From NCBI RefSeq assembly GCF_000485595.1, contig NW_014578294.1, positions 4,622 through 25,034 on the forward strand: a stretch of 20,413 nt of DNA. The letters run 5' to 3'. Source of the DNA: Priapulus caudatus (lineage: Eukaryota > Priapulida > Priapulimorpha > Priapulimorphida > Priapulidae). Shown here piece after piece: positions 1 through 9,398 of this stretch. The notes below the pieces were generated by a model. That model was not told the origin of the DNA and made no database searches. It saw nothing but the letters and a program-made list of their open reading frames with translations. The translations under genes and the position numbers were made by a program. Position 1 is the first letter of the stretch. Every line of letters starts with the position of its first letter.

Positions 1-14
1 TATATATATATATA
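1..14. repeat. (TA)n microsatellite
   Basis: Seven TA dinucleotides open the window. They lie in what should be the intron following the receptor exon at 98-1213. Confidence 0.8.
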
Positions 15-97
15 TTCATTTCTCGTTTCTATTTCTCGTTCATGTATATATAAACACATGATGCTCATGAGAAAATACAGAAGATATCTGGACCTAC

Positions 98-1213
98 CAT
101 TTCCATGATCCTGGATGCTGACATACACAGGTTCACGTAGTTGCGTACAAGTACTGCCGAATATGCTAGAGTTGCGAGCGTGTTAACTACAGTGCCTATG
201 CCAAAGCCCTGCATCGTTAAGGATACATATGTAAAGTACATTTCAATAGACAATATGATTAGAGATGTCCCGCATGTCGTGAGAAAAATAGGTCCAAACA
301 TGGCGTCGATACCCGCCACTAGTGTGCAGAGGTACTGGTGGCGGCGTCTCACTCGTTTACAAACACGGATGTGCGGAAAATTTTCTCGGCAGTGTAAGTG
401 TGCCGATGTCTCGTCATTCATCTCTTTCACAAGATCTTCGAGTATTGTCGTTAACTTGGAGAACTCTGGTATGAGTACCTCGCCTAAACAGCTGACTAGA
501 GAGATTGGTAAAGTAACTGTGTAATTTGCCAGCATTACAGAGGTGAATACCGCAATTAACAAAATCATATAGCTCTCTTGCGAGGGAGTATCTGACTCAC
601 TTAATGTAGTGCTCATATAGGAAGAGATAAAAGGTAAGCCAGCGTACCCTACAATGATGAAAAGACTAAAAACTACTGCTAACACAACAGCCCTCACGGC
701 AGAATTTCTAGCTTTGTTGTAAACATCCACGTGGTTAGCAGAGATTTTACATGTAATCGACGCAATTTTGTTTTCCGGTACAAAGGCGTGCTTCCAGCCG
801 TGATGATAGCTTGATAGCTGACTTCTTCGCGTTAAAAAGAACCAAATGTTTATCCAGTGCTGCAGGAATATAGACGTTAACGAAACCGTCCCTAAGAATG
901 CGTGTAGATCTTGGCTAACAAGCAATATCTTCAAGCATACGATCCACACGCATGTGTGTGCCGCGAGTATTATAGTTAGTATAACGGCTGAGTAGATGGC
1001 AGCGCAGCATCCCTGCGTCACGCGTGTCTCTCCTGGCGGCGTCTCTCTCACGGGCCACATCCCGAACAGCTTCATGCATCTGAGCAGAGGTCGCAGCGCG
1101 TCGTACAGATTGTCTTTACCGCCAGTCGCTCTGTTCTCGTCATTATCCCCATGGCGCTCTTCCACAGCGTTACCGCCAGATATCCATTCATTAGGAAACA
1201 TGATGCTCAACAT
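98..1213 (-). CDS. Gustatory receptor-like 7TM protein, long first exon (partial gene)
   Basis: This exon encodes 372 residues of a probable insect-type gustatory receptor, a plasma-membrane ligand-gated cation channel of chemosensory cells. Seen in the sequence: a hydrophilic N-terminus, then LYDALRPLL...MKLFGMWP (about 36-54), the family's usual motif just before TM1. Six hydrophobic segments lie at about 71-98, 103-128, 171-200, 214-249, 296-328 and 337-368. A basic loop CKRVRRRHQYLC (about 285-296) precedes TM5, where the family has its conserved H-x-x-L pattern. After ATG at 98-100 the reading runs into GTAGGT, a good phase-0 donor, and only ten more codons follow before a stop. The short final exon with TM7 (the TYxxxxxQ motif in this family) is therefore expected left of the window. 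The start used is the Met at 1213; a second in-frame Met five codons on is possible. Family assignment rests on topology and motif spacing, not a database match. The subfamily and ligand are unknown. Confidence 0.72.
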
Positions 1214-1640
1214 TGACTTCTACTAGACCGTGACTCAATGACAGACGGAGGGAGAGTGGCACGAAACGCGTGCGATGGGAGGGAACACGTACATGCGTGT
1301 GCCCATTAGTGGAAATTGATGCAATAGATGCGAAAATGTGATGTCCACATTGTATAACTGTAGACATAACAATATATCGCAACAAATCATGTTTGCTCGT
1401 TTGTGCTTTTGCAGGTGATGCATGCATGTTATATTTGCGCGCGGGTGTACACAGACACGGGTCTATTGTAAATCTGTCAACGAATCCACGTTCTATCATA
1501 ATTTGGTCACCGTTCAACAACACATACGTTTATAGATCTGTGGGTTTAACCGCCACGCCATAATAAAATTTAATGCCAGGCACATCTGTTGAGCATAAAA
1601 GCAATTCTAGCGTTTGTTATCCGTTTATTCGGTAATAGTA
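1214..1640. other. Upstream region of receptor gene, no gene seen
   Basis: This stretch should hold the promoter and 5' UTR of the minus-strand receptor. Open frames here are short, overlap in several frames and resemble nothing known to me. No TATA box or initiator could be assigned with any confidence. Confidence 0.4.
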
Positions 1641-1683
1641 TCAGGAGCTTATAAATGGGGAAATTCCATTTATAAGCTCCTGA
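1641..1683. repeat. Short palindromic element with 5-bp direct repeats (family member 1)
   Basis: The arms TCAGGAGCTTATAAATGG and CCATTTATAAGCTCCTGA are perfect inverse complements around a 7-nt loop. TAGTA lies directly on both sides (1636-1640 and 1684-1688), as a target-site duplication would. Two more palindromes with related ends occur at 2630 and 3003. Confidence 0.7.
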
Positions 1684-1689
1684 TAGTAT

Positions 1690-2276
1690 GGCAGTGTTTT
1701 CGTGTATTTAAATATTATATGTATTAAAGTTCATACATTGGTTTCATATCCGTATCGATGCACCTGCCGGTGATCTTACTAACACAAATTTGAGAAGTTT
1801 TGGAGAAAGCAGCTTTTCTTTACATGTAACTCTAAGAGTTTATTTGCTCTTTGATATGATCTATTGAGAACGCCACACAGACATAAGGAATACGGTGAAG
1901 TTGTGTTCGTCAGAAATATTGTAGCTTGCCAGGGTAGTAGACCCGTCGAACCTCGCGCTACAAGTGACTGCAGCTTCGCTGAAGGTTTGTGCCAAGATCA
2001 CATGCTGGAAAAAGGCCGAAAGAACGCACGCCTGTCTTGCCCGGATAGTAAGTGCACCTTTCGCACTTTCCTGATAAAAACAGCAACAAAATAATATGCG
2101 ATCTGAAACCATAGGGCGAAAAGCGCGTGGAATCGCAGATGAATGAGCAAATTAACGCTCGTGGGCACGCACGCACGCTGGGTTTACACTACCGACTTTA
2201 TGTTAGCGAATTGGCGAGTTGGACCAATTTCGCAATTCGGCAACTCCGAGTTGGCAAAAATAGAACATGTTCTAAT
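1690..2276. other. Intergenic, no gene seen
   Basis: Only short, mutually overlapping open frames without recognisable domains are present. At 2180-2235 a stretch beginning GGTTTACACTACCGAC resembles one at 2588-2625 (GTTTACACTGCCGA). This suggests decayed ends of one older element around the foldback at 2277-2533. Confidence 0.4.
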
Positions 2277-2533
2277 CACAGGCACTTGGACCGTTTCAAT
2301 AATAAAATGATGGTTAATAAATACAACTTGTCAGTACTAGACCTACCAGTACCAGTAATAGTGTTTGCATGCACAATGGCGTGCGCGCTATGTGTTGCAG
2401 CGATGTATTGGACGGTGTTGAAGTGAAGTTATTAGGTCAAATCAAACATTATTACTGGTACTGGTAGGTCTAGTACTGACAAGTTGTATTTATTAACCAT
2501 CATTTTATTATTGAAACGGTCCAAGTGCCTGTG
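2277..2533. mobile_element. Foldback (long inverted-repeat) element, likely non-autonomous
   Basis: The arm 2277-2367 is the reverse complement of 2443-2533 with only about two mismatches in 91 bp, around a 75-bp spacer. The arms begin with CACAGGCACTTGGACCG. The spacer has no convincing coding capacity. Open frames that cross the left arm are not supported as genes. High arm identity implies recent origin, or continuing gene conversion between the arms. No clear target duplication was found, so the superfamily is left open. Confidence 0.85.
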
Positions 2534-2629
2534 GTTCTAATCTCCCAACTAGTTGCTATCGATCGGTTGGTCGCGCGACTTTTGCGTTTACACTGCCGAT
2601 TGTCGGTTGTATAGTTGGTTGTATAACAC

Positions 2630-2665
2630 CAGAGCATATAAATCACCTGCGATTTATATGCTCTG
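2630..2665. repeat. Short palindromic element (family member 2)
   Basis: The perfect 15-bp arms CAGAGCATATAAATC and GATTTATATGCTCTG flank the loop ACCTGC. ATAACA occurs at 2623-2628 and 2666-2671, a candidate 6-bp target duplication that is offset by one base on the left. Confidence 0.65.
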
Positions 2666-2778
2666 ATAACATTGCAGACGACGCGCTCCTTTGGTGGTGA
2701 TTGAGTAACGTGTGTTACGACACACGGTAGGCAGCAACACGCAGGTAAACATACTTACTAATCATCACAATGCCACAA

Positions 2779-2813
<35 letters not shown>
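2779..2813. repeat. (GTGC)n microsatellite
   Basis: About eight uninterrupted tetranucleotide units, then imperfect units to about 2827. A Cys/Val/Arg/Ala-rich frame across it is a simple-repeat artefact. Confidence 0.9.
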
Positions 2814-3002
2814 ATGCGTTCGTGCGTGATACCTAGACAATACATTGCCAAACTCTTGCTCGGAGTCTACGGCAATAGTCATTTATTATTTTGTTAACGA
2901 ATAAGGCCGCTCCGTTGTTAGTGTGTGGTCAATGCTTACAGGAAAGGTTGATAACATGCATGCAGCGCTAACGTTTCGATGCGACATAACAGCATATATA
3001 AC

Positions 3003-3043
3003 ATCAGGATTAGATAATAGGGACCCTATTATCTACTCCTGAT
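3003..3043. repeat. Short palindromic element (family member 3)
   Basis: The arms ATCAGGATTAGATAATAGGG and CCCTATTATCTACTCCTGAT pair with one mismatch around a single central base. The CTCCTGATA end matches the end of the element at 1641-1683. Confidence 0.65.
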
Positions 3044-3545
3044 AATTAACATGCAGCGATACAAATTGAAAGAGAGAGATTAACAGAGAGCTAAAATTCC
3101 ATAAAACAACTAGAAACGGGCAGTTGTCGCCAACTACATGTATCCCCCGTGATCTAGTATGAATGGAATATCTCTGTAAGGACCCGTTAGAAGGCAGGTG
3201 AAAGCTTAAATAAGTCACAACAGACAAAGCGTTGTGTTTGACAACTGCCGTGCTGCCTCAGATGTGCGAAGTATATGGAATCTGGCTTACCCTACGAGGC
3301 CGAGAGGGAAATGTAAGTCGGACGGTGAAGGTCAAACTAAGGTCAAGGACAGTGGTGGTTTTCGGTATGCGACAGACCTTCTCCCCAAGATGTGGTAAAC
3401 ATACAAGTTAAGTCGCCGCTAGCGTCAATTATTGGGGCCTGAGTTACAGAGCGAAGAGAAATATGATCAAGATCAGGTAAAGGTGAAACTAAAGCGTCGC
3501 TAGTGACCTGGTGGGCAGTTTTTTACCCGATCTTCTTATTTTCCT
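3044..3545. other. Intergenic, no gene seen
   Basis: No coding signal, RNA gene or structured repeat could be supported. A 64-codon minus-strand frame at 3033-3227 has no recognisable features. Confidence 0.4.
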
Positions 3546-4102
3546 TCATTCTTCGGATCATCTTCAAAGTTTGGCATGAAGGTGCGTGATGTAAGCGAAG
3601 ACGCAATCGTTTTTATGGTGTGGCGGAGTCATCGTTGCCCATGGTAACAACATTTTTGTGCGAAATATTGTAGAACTGTAACTTGTGCCTGTTTTTACCG
3701 GAATTGTCATTCGGAATTTGGCACACGAGGCGCGATATTAAAATTGTCCTATACTACTATATATATATATAATATTTTGATGACAATCATAAATTTAAAT
3801 ATAATATAAATACAGAATTTTAATACAAATATAAAAAAAATTTAAAAATTTCTTTAATTTTTAAATTATTTTAATTTAAATATAAATTTAAAATATACAT
3901 TTTAATTACCAAATGTAGAATTTCATGGCAATAGGCGGTAAAAACGCTGCAGAAGTTACACGGTTCGTAGAGATATTTGCGACAGAAAATTTGACTTACC
4001 ATGGTAACGATGACTCCGCCTACATCAAAAACAATAGGCGTCTTCGCTTTACGATAACGCACCTTCATGCGAAATTTGAAGATGATCCGAAAAAAACTGA
4101 AG
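3546..4102. mobile_element. Diverged terminal-inverted-repeat element with AT-rich core
   Basis: About 155 bp at 3546-3700 is a diverged inverse complement of about 3937-4102. Shared blocks include CTTCGGATCATCTTCAAA, GCATGAAGGTGCGT, GCGAAGACGC, GGCGGAGTCATCGTT and CCATGGTAA, in matching order. The core (3730-3920) is extremely A/T rich and has no coding capacity. Both arms show short open stretches, for example FDVGGVIVTM on the minus strand at right. The arms may derive from one duplicated fragment rather than classical TIRs. No target duplication was identified. Confidence 0.7.
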
Positions 4103-4131
4103 CCGGTAGAGCGTTCACAAGGAAATCTCTA

Positions 4132-4160
4132 CGGCGGCGGCGGCGGCGGCGGCAGCGGCG
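4132..4160. repeat. (CGG)n microsatellite
   Basis: Seven CGG triplets followed by imperfect units. It produces poly-Arg and poly-Ala frames that should not be read as protein. Confidence 0.85.
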
Positions 4161-4180
4161 CGACGATGCCAAACCCATAG

Positions 4181-4208
4181 TATCCCCACGAACTTCGTTC
4201 GGGGGATA
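4181..4208. repeat. Short hairpin
   Basis: TATCCCCACGAAC pairs with GTTCGGGGGATA around TTC, with one extra base in the left arm. Its ends differ from those of the 1641/2630/3003 family. Confidence 0.55.
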
Positions 4209-4625
4209 CAATTAGCGGCCATTTGTAGGGGGAGGCGCAAGGCGCGTGCACGGTGAGTTATGCAATAGATTCTGACCAATGAAAAAATGAATCGATCGCA
4301 GCTGCATACGTCATCACGAGCAAGTTCATGGCAACCTCCAACGCACATTCCTAGAAGTGGATAGAAAAAAGTTTTCGTCAGTCCGCCGAGTCATACATGA
4401 GGAGGGTGTAGTTAGTTGCCAGTCAGCGTGAGTGGTGTGGCGCGAGTGCTCCATACAATGTTTCATCAATGACTGCAATACGAATGACACTTTTTTCATG
4501 ATTATTGGCGTTTATTTTATTTTTCTGCAAAATTTTGGAATAGTAACTGCCCCCTTGCTCCACAGAATAGATCCTACATACAAACATGCATGCGCACACA
4601 CGCACACCAACACGTACACGCTCAC

Positions 4626-4626
4626 A

Positions 4627-4674
<48 letters not shown>

Positions 4675-4676
4675 CA
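4626..4676. repeat. (ACGC)n microsatellite
   Basis: About twelve tandem ACGC units, preceded by a CA/CG-rich stretch from about 4590. It is the same motif, on the other strand, as the array at 2779. Confidence 0.92.
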
Positions 4677-4689
4677 GGGAACATAAAAG

Positions 4690-6690
4690 CTTCACATGGC
4701 TGGTAAACAGTGTATTGAATAGATGACCGATAATAACCAAATACTGCCTTATTAACTTTTTACGTTTTATTGAACTTAAAACTTGTTACATAAATGCATA
4801 TATGTGTAGAATCCAGTTTAATAGCAGGAACCCAAATGACATACTACGTTTTATTGTATATAATTTTCCATTATCTTTATTTTATAGAGGTGGCACCTTA
4901 ATAAAGTGCCAACTATTTACCTGTGGCCACAACTAGAAATTACCATTATACAAGAAGGTATTCCAACCCTGTCAAAAGATTATCAAAAAGGACTGAAAAT
5001 TTATTCATTACGCATTTCTTATCATGGGTACGTTCATTTAAATTAAATTACTTCCTTTAAATGTGTTACTGCCAATTTGCATATCCCTTGCAAATGTCGC
5101 ATATCTAACACTGATTAAGTTAAAAATAAAAGACACATTTTTGGAAGAAACCAATCGATAAACAGAAACCTAATCTTCCCATTGCATGAAGAAGCGCTAC
5201 TACACAATTAACCAAGGGATATATTTCACAGGGTCAGACACCAAATGCAGACCTTCCGATGCTGTCACTATTGCTGATGCCTATCCTTAACACCAACAAC
5301 TAGAACTACGGCTAGACGCGCGATGACAGTGTCCACACAATCCGCGCAAACAGACACGACGACGTGCTGCACATTAAAATCGACCGGTATATTGCCCCCA
5401 GGGGCCAGATCGAAGCCCCAACGCTCAGACAGTTACCAGACAAAACCTTTTGAGCAACATATTTGTACAGGACACGTGCAACAAATACTTGCACATATAC
5501 ACGTGTACATATATGTGCGCATGCGCGCGTGAGTGTTTGCATATAATTACACTGACGTGCTCTACTGAATTCCTGGCTTGAAGATGTGGACAATGCTATA
5601 ACTGGCGTACATAATAGTAACCATAGTAACTGTTTCTTAACGCGGCCAGCACACTGACAGTCAGCCATTTCCCGATCAACCCTTGTTTATCTGTGACCAC
5701 GCGAGGTACGTTTCTACTGTGAACCGCCTGTGCGGCGTATAGTGCGCCTAACGGGTGAACTTTATCTTTGCAGGAGTTACGTCTGACAACTAGCTATACT
5801 CTAGAGCTATCTCTACCAGTGTAGCCTCTTAGTTCCCGCTACAGGAGGTTCTACACAGCCACTACAAGGGGCTACGCAGGTAGAGAGAGAGCTGCAGTCG
5901 AGCACTCTCAGTTTGGCCCAGAGCCCTGCCAAACGGCGACTGCCAAGGCTTGAACACACCCATGGGTTAACAGTCAGCACGCGTGCATGTTGATATGTGT
6001 CAGTGTGTGGCAGAGCTGTGCCTCGCGCGCACAACACGCGGATAGGCAGTTTTAACACCTACGGTCGGCTGGAATATACACGTACTCGCAGCTGTAAATG
6101 CCGGACCGAGAGTGCTTGAGATCACCTGAATGCCAGACTTAATCCCTGTAACCTATGCGGCAACAAATTGTGCTAATATTGATGAAGCACCAGGTATCAT
6201 GCATACCCTGAATGATTCATCTTTGCATACCCTGTCTTTACATGTACTTTGCATGTTTATAAACGCTAACAAATTGCCTTACACAACATGTTTATTATGC
6301 AGTTAACGTTGGTTCTGGCATCGTATACAAGCTAACGTAAGGAGAATGCATCACGTATCTGGACAATAGTTACCATAGCATCGTGCCTGCTATCAGAAAT
6401 ACCGACTTGTGCATATCATCACCTACAGAAAGGCGAGAAAGGCTCGGGATCCAGATGCATATAGAAAAATGTCGGCAGACGCCGTGCCGCCTCTGAGCGG
6501 CGACCGACTTCCGAAGACAATCTCGAAATGCCGTCGCAAGGACGAGCGAACAAGCCGCATCGTCCTCTTCATAGTAGAATTCTCTATAATATTACCCTAC
6601 CGATCATCTCGAAATCCCGGGCAAAAGCCGCAGCGTGCATTTTCTCGCCGCCACTGCAACCCGGCTCTGGGAACAACAGCGTCACTGCCT
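4690..6690. other. Intergenic, no gene seen
   Basis: About 2 kb with no exon that I can support. The longest frames are a 118-codon minus-strand frame at 5312-5668 and an 81-codon frame at 5813-6058. They have no recognisable domains or neighbouring splice structure. A TGGCAC...GTGCCA hairpin lies near 4892-4912. TTTATT at 6291-6296 reads AATAAA on the minus strand and is a weak candidate poly(A) signal for UBR5, about 1 kb beyond its stop. Confidence 0.4.
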
Positions 6691-7285
6691 CCCCCCGCCC
6701 ACTGCACCTCCCGTCCGGGAAAACAGAACGACAGCCGGGCGCGAGCACTTTCTCGCCGACTCCAGCTCTGGGAGGGGGGAGGGCACCCTCCACCCGGATG
6801 ACTGCCGGGGATAACTCCCCGCCGTACATCCCGTCCGGAAAAACAGAACGACAGCCGGGCGCGAGCACTTACTCGCCGACTCCGGCTCTGGGAGGGGGGA
6901 GGGCACCCCCCACCCGGATGACTGCCGGGAATAACTCCCCGCCGCACCTCCCATCCATCCGGGAAAACAGAACGACAGCCGGGCGCGAGCACTTACTCGC
7001 CGACTCCGGCTCTGGGAGGGGGGAGGGCACCCCCCACCCGGATGACTGCCGGGGATAACTCCCCGCCGTACATCCCGTCCGGAAAAACAGAACGACAGCC
7101 GGGTGCGAGCACTTTCTCGCCGACTCCGGCTCTGGGAGGGGGGAGGGCACCCCCCACCCGGATGACTGCCGGGGATAACTCCCCGCCGCACTTCCCATCC
7201 ATCCGGGAAAACAAAACGACAGCCGGGCGGGAGCACTTTCTCGCCGACTCCGGCTCTGGGAGGGGGGAGGGCACCCCCCGGAGTT
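6690..7285. repeat. GC-rich satellite, five units alternating 120 and 124 bp
   Basis: The landmark ACAGAACGACAGCC (last copy ACAAAACGACAGCC) recurs near 6723, 6843, 6967, 7087 and 7211, giving spacings of 120, 124, 120 and 124. The longer units carry CCCATCCATCCGG where the shorter carry CCCGTCCGG. The array thus shows a two-unit higher-order period of about 244 bp. It lies directly downstream of the UBR5 stop codon and would be transcribed as 3' UTR if the poly(A) site is beyond it. Long open frames occur on both strands because the unit lacks stops; they are not taken as genes. Confidence 0.92.
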
Positions 7286-7312
7286 ATCATCCCGGGTTAT
7301 AACTCCCCCGGT

Positions 7313-7525
7313 TCACACGAATCCGAACGTCTTCGTCTTGATGGCGAGCAGCAGCTTCTGCTTGAGCACGGCCTTGGACGAGTAGAGCGGGATGTAGAGG
7401 CGCGAGATGCACGTGTTCGCTGTGGGCAGGTGGTTGTCGTCGGCGGGCCGCACGGTGATGGTCGGCATGGGCTGGAAGCCCTCCTCGCTCGCCGGCAGCG
7501 CCGGGCTCGACGTCCAGAAGTACAC
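7313..7525 (-). CDS. UBR5: UBR5 terminal exon: HECT C-lobe with catalytic cysteine
   Basis: This is the last exon of a UBR5/hyd-type HECT E3 ligase: 70 residues and a TGA at 7313-7315. It begins [17 protein letters not shown] after a CAG acceptor at 7526-7528 and ends KTKTFGFV, the UBR5 ending. [19 protein letters not shown] carries the active-site cysteine of the HECT C-lobe (TGC at 7409-7411 on the minus strand), which accepts ubiquitin from E2 as a thioester. The C-terminal aromatic residue (F at the penultimate position) is typical of the HECT tail. The exon starts in phase 0, matching the donor at 8294. It is intact, with no frameshift. The assignment to UBR5 rather than another HECT ligase rests on near-continuous similarity to the known family C-terminus. 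Confidence 0.97.
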   Translation of the reverse strand: MYFWTSSPALPASEEGFQPMPTITVRPADDNHLPTANTCISRLYIPLYSSKAVLKQKLLLAIKTKTFGFV

Positions 7526-8293
7526 CTGCCGAGCGCGCGCGCACACGCAAGAAGTGGAAAGAAAAACACGTTGAATCATGCGGGATGTCCGAAATTTTCG
7601 CGGGGAAGTTTCGCAAGACGTTGAATTGTTGCAGGGAAATTTTGGCGAGACGTCCGAAATTTCTTGGAGGAATTTCGCGAGATGACAAAATGTTATGGGC
7701 GGTTATTTGGCGAGACGTTGAAATTTTTACAGGAAATTTCGCGAGACGTCGAAATTTCAGAGGAAATTTCGGGTCGAGCCACGGCTGAAGGCACCTCAGT
7801 ACACCTGCCGCGGGCACACGCACGAAGTGGAAGAAAAAGACGTGAAATTACGCGGGATGTCCGAAATTTTCGCAGGGAAATTTCGCAAGACGTTGAATTT
7901 TTTTCTGCGGGGGAATTTCATGAGACGTAGGAATTTTCATGGGGGTATTTCGCGTGACGGGGAATTTTGTAAGATTTTCGAGCGGGAATTTAGTAAGACA
8001 TCAAAATTTTCGTTTCGTTTTAGTTGGCCACACAGATCCGGCGACGATGGGCGGTCTAGATAGAACAAATGATTAGTGGGATAAACCCAATAATTTACCC
8101 AGCCTGAGATTTTGATGTCCACGTGTTAAGATAGTCATGAAAGCGAATTGGATTTTAATTTAGGATAAGAATTAATTAAGCGCATAATAAAAATCAATCC
8201 CTACAAATAAATGTCGACCAATCCATAATAAATGCATGCGAGACATACGGTTTCAAGTGGAATCTTCGCTATAATAATGGGTTACAATCTTAC
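7526..8293 (-). repeat. UBR5 intron with degenerate ~30-bp repeats and a duplicated acceptor
   Basis: From about 7575 to 8013 variants of TTTCGCGAGACGTTGAAATT recur about every 30 bp, at least nine times, with much point divergence. On a larger scale 7520-7640 resembles 7799-7911. The second block carries its own copy of the terminal-exon acceptor (GGCAG then GTGTAC, minus strand) with TGA directly after it, so use of that decoy would end translation at once. Confidence 0.75.
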
Positions 8294-8379
8294 CAGGTCC
8301 TGTCTCTCCTGATTGTTCATCTTTTCCACGATGGACCAAAACCAGCGCTTGAACCTCAGTAGCTTTTCTCCACTCTCCC
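8294..8379 (-). CDS. UBR5: UBR5 exon, HECT domain
   Basis: An 86-bp exon encoding [20 protein letters not shown] and then MNNQERQDL, the HECT stretch leading into the C-lobe. The acceptor is CAG at 8380-8382 and the donor is GTAAG at 8293-8289. It enters with two bases of a split Gly codon left by the exon at 8691-8835 and leaves in phase 0, so both joins keep frame. The FKRWFWxxVE core is highly conserved in UBR5 orthologues. Confidence 0.96.
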
Positions 8380-8474
8380 CTGCAACGAAAATCCCCATGT
8401 CACTGTCATTCAGCCAGACAATGACAAATAAGTCTACACAACACCATCATGCTATAAGATTACCGACGAAGAAA

Positions 8475-8522
8475 ACAATAAACAATAATAATAATAAACA
8501 ATAAACAATAAACAATAATAAT
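8475..8522. repeat. (AAT/AAC)n simple repeat
   Basis: Interspersed AACAATAA and AAT units in the intron between the UBR5 exons at 8294 and 8691. Confidence 0.85.
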
Positions 8523-8690
8523 CGAGCAACACACCCAACCTTATGTATTAGTATTACGATACGTTTGTATCATGTTTAATTGAGTAATCATGAAAATCTG
8601 TCAACAATATTTCATCACTTATATATTCGAGCTGTGAGGTCATTCAGCATAGATAACACCAGTAATGCTAATACCAGCTAATCTACGTAC

Positions 8691-8835
8691 CGCTCTCATT
8701 CATGAATGAAGTGTAGCCTATGAGTGTCTGAACGTCAACTTTGCCAACTCCGTTGAGCAGCAGTCTGAAATCTTCGGCTGTTAATCCATCCAACGCATTG
8801 TTGGGCAGCACATCAAACACACCTTGCTTCAGATT
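8691..8835 (-). CDS. UBR5: UBR5 exon, HECT domain
   Basis: A 145-bp exon encoding [35 protein letters not shown] and [13 protein letters not shown]. It follows a CCGCAG acceptor and is followed by donor GTACGT (8690-8685). It starts in phase 0 and ends with one base of a Gly codon completed at 8379. The [12 protein letters not shown] motif is diagnostic for HECT domains and the flanks match UBR5. Confidence 0.96.
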
Positions 8836-8894
8836 CTGCGGTAAACAGAATGTTAAAGATAAAGACGAATGAAACTAGCCTGTAGCCAATGTGG

Positions 8895-8962
8895 ACACAC
8901 ACACATATATATACATGTATATTATATATATATATATACATACATACATATACATATAAATA
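8895..8962. repeat. (CA)n/(TA)n compound microsatellite
   Basis: CA units pass into TA units and then CATA units in the intron between the UBR5 exons at 8691 and 9273. Confidence 0.9.
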
Positions 8963-9272
8963 TCACGTTATGCACAATTATGACACTGTTCCGGACAGGT
9001 TTCATAAAATTATTAAACTGATAACAAATGCCAAGTAACCATAATTTCCAGCAAGTAAGCGAGTTATAAACAAAGGAACCTGTACTTCATCCACTTTCCT
9101 TATTTAAATATCAGTAAAACTAGTAAAACTAAACAAAGTACATTGCTAATGCCCACTACTGTACGCTACCATACTGTAACTGAAATTTGTTTAAAACACT
9201 CCATTTTAATAGAAAACACCCCCAAAAACGTTTCCTAACAGCGATCTTTGCCCCGAATGATCGCTCTCTTAC

Positions 9273-9398
9273 TTCCAGCGATTTCTCGGCGACCTTGACC
9301 ATGCGGTATTCGGCGTAGAGGCGCACGTACTCGTACACGTTCTGCGGTGTTACCTCCACCTCGCTGCCGTGAGGGATCAGCTCAACCTGTCCGCCTCC
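9273..9398 (-). CDS. UBR5: UBR5 exon, HECT domain
   Basis: A 126-bp, 42-codon exon: GGGQVELIPHGSEVEV then TPQNVYEYVRLYAEYRM and VKVAEKSLE. The acceptor is CTGTAG (last base 9399) and the donor GTAAGA (9272-9267); both junctions are phase 0. The VTPQNVYEYV motif is typical of UBR5-type HECT N-lobes. The first 32 nt of this exon and the 21 nt of intron before it form the unit of the large tandem array at 9367-10910. The array-proximal copy is the one joined to the rest of the exon and is taken as the real acceptor. Confidence 0.96.

Noticed and set aside
2127-2426. 99-codon plus-strand frame with a hydrophobic C-terminus
   Set aside because: More than half of it lies in the left arm and spacer of the foldback element, and nothing in it is recognisable.
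2180-2625. A single larger MITE ending in GTTTACACT motifs
   Set aside because: The two GTTTACACT segments are in the same, not inverted, orientation and only short matches were seen, so no element could be bounded.
3925-4215. 96-codon frame ending in an Arg-rich tail
   Set aside because: It runs through the right arm of a TIR element into a CGG microsatellite that creates the Arg run.
4423-4740. Cys-Val-Arg-Ala repeat frame
   Set aside because: A direct translation of the ACGC microsatellite.
5312-5668. 118-codon minus-strand frame with a hydrophobic N-terminus
   Set aside because: The LLWLLLCTPVIAL stretch resembles a signal peptide, but the rest shows no domain and lies over CA/TG-rich repeat. 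There is no supporting splice or promoter context.
6528-7302. Long open frames on both strands across the GC-rich satellite
   Set aside because: The frames repeat with the 120/124-bp unit, occur on both strands and encode low-complexity Pro/Arg/Ser repeats. The tandem repeat explains them.
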